Positions 44,987-55,836 of a stretch of 64,000 bases of DNA are shown piece by piece. Each line of letters starts with the position of its first letter. The first letter of the stretch is position 1. The DNA is from Mixophyes australis (lineage: Eukaryota > Chordata > Amphibia > Anura > Limnodynastidae), in NCBI GenBank assembly GCA_036250195.1, contig JAVHZZ010000005.1, forward strand, positions 129,331,500-129,395,499, written 5' to 3'. A program made the position numbers and the translations under genes. A model generated the notes under the pieces. It was not told where the DNA came from. It saw nothing but the letters and a program-made list of their open reading frames with translations, and did no database searches.

Positions 44987-46985
44987 TCATTTTACAGAAG
45001 AGCTGTCATGATTTTTGGGCAATTCTTTTAGACCAGACCAAATGTCAAAATGTTGTGCAGACTCATCTGCATCACCACTGGGTGTCTTGTGAAAGCTAAG
45101 TTTTCTCCTAGCAGCAATTTCCAGCGAAACTGAAGGAGGAAACATCATTGTGTCATGTACCACTTGAGCTGTCAGCTTACTGATCAGGAGCACATTGCTT
45201 CTCTTGAGATCTGGGTCAGTTGGAAAGAAAGAGAAGACATAACTCTTAAACCTAGGATCAAGCACAGTTGTCAAAATGTAATGATCCGATTTCAAGATGT
45301 TGATAACTCTTGGATCCTGGTGAAGCGAATAAAGTACTTAATCTACAAGTCCAACATAATTAGCGGAATTGTTTCATTTCCTGCTTTAATTTCTCTTGCT
45401 GCTTTTCAGTCTAAACAGGGGAATCACTTGACTCAAGCTAACAGTGCCTGCACTCTTTTCACAGGTGACTTCTTCGAGTGGTTTCAGCACCTTGCACAAC
45501 ACAGAAAGTATTCTCCTCTGCGCTGGACTAAAGTACATTCCCCCTAAATTATTTTCTTCTTGCAACTGCTGCATTGTCCTACATGCTGTTGCAGAATCAC
45601 AAAATTTACCCTAAATATTTTGAGACACAGATAGCATCTCCTGCATGTCATTGTCATTTTTTAAAAAGTTCTGTATCATCAAGTTGATTGTGTGAGCAAA
45701 ACAGGGAATTTGATGGAATTCCCCCCGCTGTAATGCTCTAACAATATTGGTGGCGTTATCAGAAATCACATATCCTCAGGAAAGTGCAAGCAGGATAAGC
45801 CATTTTCAATGACATACCTTAGTTTTTCAAACACGTTGTCAGCAGTATTACTCCTGACCTGCGCCTTCTCTTGTCTCTGATAACCACCTCTCACTCCCGC
45901 TTCAAGACTTCTCCCATGCTGCTACCCTACCATACTCCATTAGACTTTCCCACAGCCCTCAAATCTTTAGATGCTCTTTGAAAACCCATCTCTTTTTTAG
46001 AGGTGAACTTATCCTCGATAACACCATTCCTACTAATGCACCCTCACAACTATCAGCTGTGCCCTCTTCCCTTTAGAATGTAAGCTCTCTAATGAGCCAG
46101 GTCCTCCACACCCTTTGCTTTCATGTCTCCATTCATTTTGTGTGCCTTGTCTGTTCTTGTTTTACATATGTCCTGTTTTATGTATGCCCTTGTCTTCTCT
46201 AATGTACGACGATGTGGAGCACTGTGGTGCCTTACAAATCTACGATAGTAATAATAATAATAATATGCCTCTTAGTGAAGCAGATGATACACAGACTAGC
46301 CTGCCTCTGAAAAATGTGATGTTCTTGGGTACATGCTGCTGCTGTCCCTGCTGATGAAGGGGAATCACCAAGCTAGTCGGCTGTCACAATCACATAATCT
46401 TAGGTTTGCCCAGTTCTGCTTGTCCACATATCTGTGCTTAAGTGTAGAGTGGGTAGAATGGATTTTTTTAGCCCAATGATTACATTTTTACGAACCTTCT
46501 GGTAGAGGTGAGGAATAGCTTTTCTAGTAAAATGGTGTTGTGATGGAATTTGGTAACGGGGACAGAAGACCTCAAGTAACTGTCTAAAACCAGCTGCATT
46601 AATAGTGGACATTGGACGCAGATCTAATACTAGCAGAGTCACCATGGCGTCTGTGATCCGCTTTGCGACTGGGTGACAGCTTTCAAACTTGCTTCCTCTT
46701 GCAAAGGATTAACAGTCAATTGTTGTAAACTACTAGTAGTCTTCTTCTTGGTCTGCTTCTAGGTTGAAGATCCACCCCCAGCAGCAGGAGCAGCAGCAGT
46801 GGACCTAACGCTCAAGGATTCTTCTGAGAAGTCCTGGATAGGGGAGAAGTCCACTCGCCTTAGAAACTTGGATGCAGGACTAACTCCGATCACTTGTGAG
46901 GATCTTGATGATGAAGGTGTTGGACGTGTGGATTGCAGGTGCTGGGATCTAGCTGAGAGGAGGTAGCTGATGCTGGACTGCTTGT
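44987..46985 (-). pseudogene. Outer hAT transposase, middle and C-terminal pieces
   Basis: From right to left: a Ser/Arg-rich linker (47079-46759, partly beyond the inner-element border); a block with DLRPMSTINAAGFRQLL and LSTDMWTS, the latter holding the first catalytic Asp (46400-46645); a Rex1-type interruption; QRRILSVLCKVLKPLEEVT (45386-45574); then SDHYILTTVLDPRFKSYVF and FDIWSGLKELP (44987-45295). Several stops and frameshifts separate them. Order and motifs are those of ZBED-like hAT transposases. The C-terminal SERVFS block is missing. Confidence 0.8.
45860..46268 (+). mobile_element. Rex1-type LINE 3' end inserted in the outer hAT
   Basis: Plus-strand tail: a degraded coding end (ctctttgaaaacccatctct), then tgtaagctctctaatgagcc, tgtggagcactgtggtgcc and terminal (AAT)n. 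It lies within the transposase between the LSTDMWTS and CFAHT-like regions. Same family of tails as 20971-21437. The left border is approximate. Confidence 0.65.
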
Positions 46986-47279
46986 TATTTTTTAATAGGG
47001 ATGTGCACCGGCGACTTTTGAGGTCTCGTGTTTTGGATCCGGATTTTCTCGATGTTTTGGGTTCGGATTTGTTTCGCAAAACACCTGCCGAAAGGTTTTG
47101 GTTCGGATTTTTTTTGAAAAAAAACTAAAAAGTGTAAAAATCAAGTTTTTGGGCTTATTTTCACTCCTACGCTATTATTAAAATCAATAACATTCAATAA
47201 CAATAATTTCCACTAATTTAAAGGCTATTCTGAACACCTAACACCTCACAATATTTTTTTTTTTTTAGTATAAAATGTT

Positions 47280-48245
47280 GCAACGAGGTATCTTTCTGGA
47301 CTGCGTAGAGGAGTGTTCCCCACAATATAATTAAAAACCCATCAACTGGTCTGAATTACACCCAAAAATAGTATCTGGACTGCGTAGAGGACTGGCCACT
47401 GGCCACCACAATATAATATATAGAAAACCTTCAACAGGTCTGCGTAACACCTGAAAATAGTATCTGGACTGCGTAGAGGACTGGCCACTGGCCACCACAA
47501 TATAATATATAGAAAACCTTCAACAGGTCTGCATTACACCCAAAAATAGTATCTGGACTGCGTAGAGTAGTGGGCACCACAATAAAAAATATAGAAAACC
47601 TTCAACAGGTCTGCATTACACCCAAAAATAGTATCTGGACTGCGTAGGGTAGTGGGCACTGGGCACCACAATAAAATATATAGAAAACCTTCAACAGGTC
47701 TGAATTACACCCAAAAATAGTATCTGGACTGTGTAGAGGACTGGCCACTGGTCACCACAATATAATATATAGAAAACCTTCAACAGGTCTGAATTACACC
47801 CAAAAGTAGTATCTGGACTGCGTAGAGTAGTGGGCACTGGGCACCACAATAAAAAATATATAGAAAACCTTCAACAGGTCTGAATTACACCCAAAAGTAG
47901 TATCTGGACTGCGTAGAGTAGTGGGCACTGGGCACCACAATAAAAAATATATAGAAAACCTTCAACAGGTCTGAATTACACCCAAAAGTAGTATCTGGAC
48001 TGCGTAGAGTAGTGGGCACTGGGCACCACAATAAAATATATAGAGAACCTTCAACAGGTCTGAATTACACCCAAAAATAGTATCTGGACTGTGTAGAGGA
48101 CTGGCCACTGGTCACCACAATATAATATATAGAAAACCTTCAACAGGTCTGAATTACACCCAAAAGTAGTATCTGGACTGCGTAGAGTAGTGGGCACTGG
48201 GCACCACAATAAAATATATAAAAAACCTTCAACAGGTCTGCATTA
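47280..48245. repeat. ~90-bp tandem repeat, about 11 units
   Basis: Units of 88-92 bp with tatctggactgcgtagag, cactgggcaccacaat and aaccttcaacaggtctg. Divergence between neighbouring units is low, and blocks of two units recur in order, indicating segmental amplification. Not CRISPR: there are no distinct spacers, and the repeat is the whole unit. Confidence 0.9.
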
Positions 48246-48345
48246 CACTGCACATATGGCTGCTCCTCCATCCTCTCCATCATATACATGTTGGGAGTTT
48301 CAGCGTGTGAAAACCTCTTGTTTTTGATAATATCAGTGCATTTTG
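48240..48345 (-). pseudogene. Displaced hAT transposase core fragment
   Basis: Reads SHAETPNMYMMERMEEQ and flanking residues, the counterpart of the TLYMLQRMEEQ-type segment that belongs in the middle of hAT transposases (seen also in copy 1 near 25090-25130). Here it lies downstream of the transposase C-terminus, directly against the satellite, so it is out of order. Confidence 0.55.
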
Positions 48346-49191
48346 AATATTTATCAATTTGCCCCACAACACTGAATGTACTTTATCTATGATACGCATC
48401 TATCTTTCTTGACTGCGTAGTGTGGTGGCCCCGGTACACAATTTGGTACAGAGGCCACAATATAATTAAAAAACCCTCCACGGGTCAGAATTCCACCAAA
48501 AAAGGGTATGGACTGCGTAGTGTGGTGTGCCCGGAACACAATTTTTTACAGCGCCAACAATATAATTAAAAAATTGGGCATCAACTGTCACCGTTGTTTA
48601 ATATCTGATACACCTAAATATGGACTGCACGGTGGAGTGGCCCTGGTAGTGAATTTGGTGCCGGGGCCACAATACCTCCTCCAACTTCCAAGTGTAGTGT
48701 TTATAAAGACAGACAGCGTCTAAGTGTTATTAGTTGACTTTCTTAACCCTAAAATTGTCCCTGTTGCAAATATTCGTGCAATGGAGAGTTACTTTTTCAT
48801 TGAAAGACTCAAGCTTTCAAGTGTAGTGTTTATAAAATATAAACAACAATACAGTAGTTTTAGAGCACGTCAATACCTCTTGTTTTAAATTATGACAGGG
48901 CATTTTACTTTTGGTTTAATTTCTTGAATTTGTTTAAATTTGGTTTTACTTTCTGAACATGGCAAACGACTGTTGATTGGTCATATAATGCAAAAAAAAA
49001 AGTTCCAAGATGGAATTGTCCTTGGGCCCTCACACCCACCCTTATGTTTTTGAAATAGGACATGCACACTTTAACAAACCAATCATTTCAGCGACAGGGC
49101 CTACCAAACAACTTTGGCTGAAATGATTGGTTTGTTTGGGGCCCCACACCAAAAAAGCTATTCATCTCTCCCTGTACAGACAAAACAGGCT

Positions 49192-50826
49192 CTACTCAGG
49201 CAAGATGTCGTCCTTATCCTCAACCTCTGATTCGTCTCCCCCTACAGTGTGTACTTCTTCCTCATCACACATTATCAATTCGTCCCCGCTGGACTCCACA
49301 ACCACAGGTCCCTCTGTACTATCTGGAGGGCAGTGCTGTACTTCATTGAGGAATTGATTATTCATTTTTATAAACATCATTTTTTCAACGTTATGAGGAA
49401 GCAACCTCCTTCGCCGCCCACTGACCAAGTTCCCCGCTGCACTAAAAACTCTTTCCGAGTACACACTGGAGGGGGGATAACTCAGGTAAAATAGAGCCAA
49501 TTTGTACAGGGGCTTCCAAACTGCCTTTTTTTTCCTGCCAGTAACAATATGGACTGTCTGACATGTCTACTTGGATGGTGTCAACAAAGTAATCATCCAC
49601 AATTTTTTCTATTGTGACAGCATCCAATGCAGCGAGAGTAGACATGTCTGCAATGGTTGGCAGGTCCTTCAGTCCGGACCAGATGTTATCAGCATCCCCG
49701 CCAGCGCCTCTTTTAGGAAAACTGAACTTTTTCCTCGCAGCCATAGATGTGGAAGAAAATGAGGGTGGAGCTGTTGGCATGTCACGGTCCTCTTCAGAGG
49801 ACAATCTCCTGACCAGCAGTTCTTTGCACCACTGGTACCGGGGACACAATACCTCCATCAACCCTCTAAATCCCACTCCACTGATGGCGGACACTGGGCG
49901 CACGTCTAACACCAAAATTGCAGTTACAGCGGCAGTTATACGCTTTGCAATAGGGTGACTACTATCGTATTTTGTGGTCATGGCAAACCACTGTTGGACG
50001 GTCAATTGTTTTGTGAAAGACTTAGCGGTCTTACGACTTCCCCTCTGGGAAGATGACCGACTAACAGCAGCAACAGCAGCAGTGGCAGTAGTAGGCGTAC
50101 CGCTGCAGGATTCCTCGGATGAATCCCGTATTGAGGAGGACTCAGTCTGGCTGCTGACTTGGGCTGCAGGACTGAATCTGATGGAGATTGTGGAGGAAGT
50201 TGACGAGGAGGGTGTTGCTGGTGTGTATCCAACTGGACCACGGGATTTAGGTGTCCCTGTACCGATGAGGGTCCTAGCCCCAGTTCCTGAACTAACCACT
50301 GAACTATGAAGGTTATTCAGGTGACGTATAAGGGAGGATGTTCCTAGGTGGGCAAGATCCTTACCCCTGCTTATTTGAGCTTTACATAAGCTACATATGG
50401 CCATACATTAGTTGTCTGGATTTGGATAAAAATAACTCCAGACCGAAGAGGTGCATTTTTTGGTCTTCTGACCAGGCATGACGATGGGCTTTTTCATCCC
50501 ATGGACATTAGATGTTTCCCCATGAACACGGGCCAGGGCCTAAGCCGTTCCTTGCCACTCCGTGTCGTAAATGGCATATTGGCAACTTTACGTTTCTCCT
50601 CAGATGATTTTAAGTTTCTCTTTTTGCTACTTTTTCTTAACTTGGGCTTTTTGGATTTTACATGCCCGGTACTACGTGATTGGGCATCGGGCTTGGAAGA
50701 CGACGTTGATGGCATTTCATCGTCTATGTCATGACTAGTGGCAGCAGCTTCAGCATTAGGAGGAAGTGGGTCTTGATCTTTCCCTACTTTATCCTCCAAA
50801 TTTTTGGTCTCCATTATATGTAGCAC
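49192..50826 (-). pseudogene. Inner hAT transposase, internally deleted
   Basis: N-terminal Lys/Ser-rich part (50494-50826), then MPGQKTKK and a BED zinc finger, VWSYFYPNPDN followed by an in-frame stop and CSLCKA...HLNNLH (50300-50480). A 320-codon frame (49442-50404) jumps from LMEVLCPRYQ straight to WCKELLVRRLS, skipping the catalytic core. It then has IWSGLKDLP and a C-terminal part. A shifted frame ends with PPSSVYSERVFSAAGNLVSG (49192-49500), the hAT dimerisation motif. It lacks the catalytic residues, so it is a non-autonomous derivative that could still encode a DNA-binding BED protein fragment. Confidence 0.85.
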
Positions 50827-51501
50827 AAGATACTGCAGAGTGTGTGAACTTGGTAATATTGCAGTACCAATGAACTTATACTGCTGGATTGGTTTTGCAA
50901 ATTTGGTTATAATTATTTATTTTTTTAATTTTTTATTTTAATTTTTTTTATAACTTTTTTTTTATTTTTTAAAAACTTGGGAATAATGGGGAAATAACTA
51001 TGCCCTTAGAAGCACAGAGCACAGGACACAGCACCACTGGACTGAACAGGACACAGCACAGGACCCAGCAGCACTACTGAACTCAGCAGGACAGAGCACA
51101 GGACACAGCACCACTGGACTGAGCACAGCACAGCACAGCACAGCACAGAACTGAACTGAACTGAACAGCACGAGATATAGCAGGACAGAGGACCACCTAA
51201 CACACCCTCCCTCTACCCTGATCAATGCCCGAGTGAAGATGGCGGCGACTAGCGGGGAATTTATAGGATCCGAGTATAGCGAGATCCGACAACGGGATTA
51301 TGAGTCAGAGCCTCAGTTTCAGATTTGAATTTGGCGCCAATACCCGGATCTGTCTCGGATCCGACTCGGATCGGCAACGTTCGGGTGGGCTCGGATTTCA
51401 TAAATCCGAGTGCGCTCATCTCTATTTTTTAACATAAGTTTCTGATTTTCACAAAAGCTTTCCATGAACTCGCTTAAAGTGGCGTAACATGGATGAGGTT
51501 C

Positions 51502-51708
51502 CTAGATGGTTAAGGTCCCTACCTTTACTGACTGTGGCTTTACAATCATACAAATGGCTAGACAACTGTTGTCAGGGTTTGTGTAAAAATAATTCCACAC
51601 ATAAAGGTGGATTTTTTTGGTCTTATGTCCAGGCATGACAATGGCCTTCTTCTTATCACTGGCAAGAACTGCTTCCATGGGTGCATGACTTGCTACAGTA
51701 GAGTGCAT
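51502..51708 (-). pseudogene. Outer hAT transposase, N-terminal BED finger piece
   Basis: 68 codons with MPGHKTKK and VWNYFYTNPDNSCLAIC, closely similar to the inner copy's start. The finger breaks off where the pattern should give its His residues. This marks the 5' side of the outer transposase gene, now separated from the rest by the inner hAT. Confidence 0.75.
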
Positions 51709-52246
51709 TAACAGCAGTGTTTGCTTAGGTGCCTTAAGCCCATTGTTAGCTTGTTTTGTGGGGGTCCAAACAAACCAAGCACTTCAGTCACAAAAGTGGC
51801 ACTGCTTGTCGCTGGAGTGCTTTGCTAAACTGTACATGTCCTTTTCAATATCTTACACACTGCTGTGTGGAAATGTTTCCTAGATGTGCTATGAACTGTC
51901 GTGCGTTTGTATCATTGCTCTTTCGCTAAGCATCCAGCCAGGTCGCTGTAGTCTTTGTTTGAATGTGTATGAAAATAATATTGTGACCTGTGAGGTGGTC
52001 AAAATTGACTGCAAACGACTTGAAATTAGTGTTATTGAGGTTAACATTAATGAAGGTAAAAAAAGTAAAATTATGTGATTTAAGCAAAAAAATAGGGATT
52101 TTAGAAAACAATAGGGATCCAAAACCAAAACCAAAACCAAAACAAAAACACGCAAGGGCGGTTTTTCCAAATCCAAAACATGAAGTTAATCCAGATCCAA
52201 AACCAAAACCAGAAAATGGGGGTCAGTGAACATCTCTAATTCAAAC

Positions 52247-52589
52247 ATTTGTGTATTGTAATGTTAGTAGGAGTAATGGAATTTATTTTCCCATCGTGAA
52301 AATCTTTCTACAGGCACATGTCTGTGCGCTATTTAGGAGTTGTACACCATCATGAGGAACAAACAAATGTAACCTGTGTTGCTACACAATATACTTTGTC
52401 TTTTCTACAAGAAGAGCTGCTACGGCTAAAAAACATGAAGGTAATACTTTTGCTACCTATCTAATTGTACGCTAATTGTGTGCATCTAAGTTATGTGTGT
52501 ATTTGTGTAAGGACTCCTAATCATCCAGACCTACACAGTGTTCTCATCATCAGTACAGTACAGCTGTAAATATTTCTTATAAATGCCTA
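52247..52589. other. No clear feature (probable decayed ERV pol)
   Basis: 340 bp between the outer hAT border and the recognisable RT fragment. By position it should be decayed ERV connection sequence. No motif was seen. Confidence 0.35.
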
Positions 52590-53010
52590 ATGCTGGGGTC
52601 AAGAGTCTTTAAATCTCTTCAAATGTCTCAATGGATTCAGGAGTGTGTTCAACTTTATCTGGCATAAAGCTATGTCTGAAAATCCTGGTATCCACTGACA
52701 ACAGAGTAGTGACATACCAAGAAATGAACATACTGCTTTTTTTTTTTTATTCTGAGCTACAGGGTGTTTAAATATTAGGACCACCTTTTAGGAAATATAA
52801 ATGTCTCTGGCCAGGTGTCAAAACAATTTAAACTTGTCAGTACATAATTACATTTTCTCCTTGGATACTTTTGCAAGAAAACACAATAGTTGTTGTTGTA
52901 TCTTCACAGCAGAATATCGTTCACATATTCTGGACAAAACCACCTGTGGGTACAAAAGATTGCAAATTATTCTGCAAACATTATGAACATAAATTCTATA
53001 AAACCAGGAA
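52590..53010 (-). pseudogene. ERV pol fragment: end of reverse transcriptase (right of outer hAT)
   Basis: Minus-strand FLGMSLLCCQWIPGFSDIAL (52680-52740) equals the FLGMCGYCRSWIPGFS connection block of ERV-B. Upstream, FLAKVSKE (about 52870-52900) matches its LSQTGHKVAKD region. Stops and an A run separate them. With 43680-43993 it forms one pol gene split by the outer hAT. Confidence 0.7.
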
Positions 53011-53065
53011 GACGAGTCCAGGTATATTGAAGGGTTGGGTACTAAATTACGCCACTGAGAAAAAG

Positions 53066-53368
53066 GACACTACTTACCCCTACAGGAACATGACAAAACT
53101 CTTATTCCCGACATCCTCAGCGGGACGACTGTTGTAAAAGCTGACTTCGCATAAAATAGAGAGATGGAGTGTCTGGCGGACAGGAATGACGTCACTGTTA
53201 AAGCCCGGCAGCACTAACAATACTGCCAGGTTTTAACAGTGACGTCATTCCTGTCCGCCGGACACTCCATCTCTCTATTTTATGCCAAGTCAGCTTTTAC
53301 AACATTCGTCCCGCTGAGGATGTCGGGAATGAGATTTTCGTTATGTTCCTGTAGGGGTAAGTAGTGTC
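53066..53368. mobile_element. Foldback MITE, ~303 bp
   Basis: Long inverted repeat from GACACTACTTACCCCTACAG to its complement, arms about 140 bp, with a central loop near 53205-53235 (cggcagcactaacaatactg). A separate hairpin, ggtggtagtcg / cgactaccacc, follows directly at 53375-53402 and may belong to it. Different ends from the other MITEs. Confidence 0.85.
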
Positions 53369-53407
53369 GGTGAGGTGGTAGTCGGGAAAGCGACTACCAC
53401 CGATATT

Positions 53408-54025
53408 GAACCCATATATTTAAACCACCTGTAGGTAAAAGCAAAAAGAAAATATTGTGAATAGTTCTTATTAGTATTTAAGAACACTGCACAATTCTAC
53501 TACTGTAATAAATATCAACAGAGATAAGCATTAAAATGTAGGGCGAGGGCCATTCATTTGCCCATTCTGTGGAACAAAAGACTGTGTTCAGGCTCAAAAC
53601 ACAGGAAATATTCATATGCTGAGCTCCTGCTCTTGGCATGGAAATAAAACATCCACCTCATTCCACAGGACGAGAGAGGAACTTTTTTTTTTGTGACATG
53701 GGGAAAAATACAAACGAAAAATGGAAGCAGTTAAGGATCCCACTATGTAACTTTACACCATGATGTCACTCAAAACTACTATTTTTTAATGCAACTACTT
53801 TCCAATAATGCAAACCTAAAACACAGGTTTTTTTTGCCATATTTTAATAACAATTAATCTAATTCAAACAGCAAAGAATTCTCAAAGTTTAAACACATAC
53901 ATTGTGTTTTATGATCGGGGGGTGGATTGCAACGCTGACATGTCAAAAGTATTGGGCAATCCTTCCGAAAATATTCCAACATACCTTACATTTGCCCAAA
54001 TCACTATTTAAAAGAATATATATAT
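53408..54025. other. No recognised feature
   Basis: About 620 bp of AT-rich unique sequence without gene, repeat or element end that I can identify. Confidence 0.5.
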
Positions 54026-54487
54026 TGTAGTATAAACAGGGGAACAGGTATCATGTCCTGGGTGAACAGCAATCAGTAAGACACACGAGTCCAGAAGTTT
54101 CAGGATAACAGCCACAGCCAGTTTATTTACCAGCTTGTAAACAGAAACAAAACACAAATAAAATTCTAGCTGTCTGGCTTCTACCTAATACATTTATGAA
54201 GGCCCTCTCTCATGTGCAGGACCTTATGTCCCACAGACACACACACCAAACCATATGTATATCACTGCTCACTGCAGCAGAGTGTCTCAGGAGGCAGCTC
54301 ACCTCCTCCTAGGTCTGAGACCCTGGCTGCACATCCTAGCTGCCTTATTGCAAGCACCTCACAGGTGCATCCCTTGATCAGTCTGTTAGAGACTGATAGA
54401 TCAGAAGACCTGGACTCGGCCTTATGTATACAATGGAAGCCTGGGACACATACCTCTGTATCTAGCCTCCTTCCAGTGACTGTCACA
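54026..54487 (-). repeat. Gypsy-like element 3' LTR
   Basis: 462 bp, TGTGACAGTCAC...ATACTACA on the minus strand. It is preceded by the purine tract AAAGGGGGGATA (54488-54499). Its last ~150 bp align with 59091-59222. Confidence 0.7.
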
Positions 54488-54717
54488 TATCCCCCCTTTG
54501 TTTCAACCTACGTGTGGAACACTTGTAACCCTAAATGCTCCTTTATTACTTTCCAAAAACTTTATGCTGTAAGCTGGGTGCGAGGGTATTGGTTATAGAT
54601 CCTTTCCAACCCAAAGGTACAATGGATAGTGGAGAAATTGGGGTAGTTGCCAGCAAATTTTTAGCACACAATCAAAGACCACTTTCTGAACCCCTGGTTT
54701 TTTGCCCAGTTAGGATA

Positions 54718-55836
54718 CTATACCCTATTACCAGGTTCTACTAGCTTATCATTAATAATTTTCACTCTCTCTCTGGCTTTTATTAAGGTGGGGTCTCTTA
54801 ATTGCTCTGAGACACAAACATCTTTCTTTACTTTAACATCAAGTGTACAGTTAGCAGTTTTGACAACATTTTCCAACTCAATAGAACTTGCACTCACTTG
54901 CAGTCCATTGCTACTCTTGTCATTTCCTGACTCCCAAACCACATTTGATAAAGGGGACAATTCTGACTTGGGGACCACACCCCCTACCACTGTATCAGTG
55001 ACAATACCATGTGGGTCTAAGCCATTCACTTTGACAATCAACTGGGTTTCCCACAGCTTCCAAAAGTGGGAACAATCTCTCCCCAATATCACATCAAATT
55101 TTAAACCGGTAACTAATCCCATAGTGACTATCACATGACCTTACTGTGTTTCTACTTGTACCTCAGTAGCCTCATAACGCAGTGTATCCCCGTGTACGCA
55201 GGTTACGTCAACAGTTTTCCCTTGACGCTTTAAGGGACTCACCAACTCTGCTTTTACCAGAGAGACGATGCTGTCCGAATCTAGCAGAACTTTTACCCTT
55301 TTACATTCTACAGAAACTTCACACATTATTTTGTCAGGCTTAGCCTGTCGATCTGCAATATAGGCTAACTGAGCACATAAAGACCTTCTATGAAGTACAT
55401 AAGCATTGTTACATTGCATAGATTCAAAGGTACGTGAACAGTAAGCAGCAATATGGCCTAAGCCACCACATCTAAAACAGGTAATCACATTTCTGTCATA
55501 TCTCTTATGAGGCTGGAACCTTCTTGGCATAACTGGCCAATCTCCAGGTTCTGAGCCTACAGTCCCTGTACATTTCAGTTCATTCCACCGCCCAGCACCC
55601 TTTTCCTCTGGAACAGTCTTACCAGAATCCACTGGAGATTGCCGTTTCTGAACTAGAGGCTGGCGGGGTATATTCTTCCTTTCTTTTGCTGCTACATACT
55701 TGGTCTGTACCACTTTCAATGGAGCCATAGACGACGACAGGAACTCAGCTTTCTGACATGGTTGACTTTGCAACTCCTTTAACTGTTGCCGAGGCAAGTC
55801 GGTAGTTATCGCAGACTGCTGTACCTTTTGAAGCAT
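54718..55836 (-). pseudogene. Gypsy-like Gag end, zinc knuckle and protease-like domain
   Basis: One frame with a single in-frame stop at 55141-55143. The zinc knuckle CFRCGGLGHIAAYC (near 55440-55485) binds nucleic acid. A retropepsin-like domain follows: VKVLLDSDSIVSLV holds Asp-Ser where the catalytic Asp-Ser/Thr-Gly is expected, so the Gly is replaced by Asp. FDVILGRDCSHFW matches the later conserved LLGRD block. The linker DPTLIKARERVKI precedes RT in Gypsy elements; here the sequence then stops. Fusion of nucleocapsid and protease in one frame is normal for this group. Confidence 0.75.

Larger units (their letters stand above)
46996..51424 (-). mobile_element. Inner hAT transposon with perfect 8-bp duplication
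   Basis: 4429 bp with ends TAGGGATG and, inverted, TAGAGATG. TTTTTTAA lies at 46988-46995 and 51425-51432. It carries an internally deleted transposase gene on the minus strand and a 90-bp satellite. It sits inside the outer hAT, which has similar ends, so both may answer to the same transposase. 50830-51230 is AT-rich, then has an agcac/ggac-type simple repeat; 51231-51424 is the GC-rich end region. Confidence 0.92.
44002..52238 (-). mobile_element. Outer hAT transposon, host to an inner hAT and a Rex1-type insertion
   Basis: 8.2 kb with ends TAGAGATG and, inverted, TAGAGATGTTCAC, and a 7/8 target duplication. Without the inner element it is about 3.8 kb. Transposase remnants run on the minus strand. 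They begin with a BED finger at 51708, are cut by the inner hAT, resume at 47079, and end near 44990 without the C-terminal dimerisation block. Left of that, 44002-44980 holds no gene beyond its short repeats of ctccattgct and aaatagaaataataggg. Confidence 0.85.

Noticed and set aside
47280..48245. Regular ~90-bp repeats that look CRISPR-like
   Set aside because: There are no unique spacers; the whole unit repeats, and it lies inside a hAT transposon in a vertebrate-type genome.
51006..51225. Cys/Val/Leu-rich ORFs (minus)
   Set aside because: They come from an agcac/ggac-type simple repeat at the end of the inner hAT.
53461..54025. Possible remnant of ERV pol upstream of 53010
   Set aside because: No conserved motif could be read; continuation beyond the MITE is plausible by position but unsupported.
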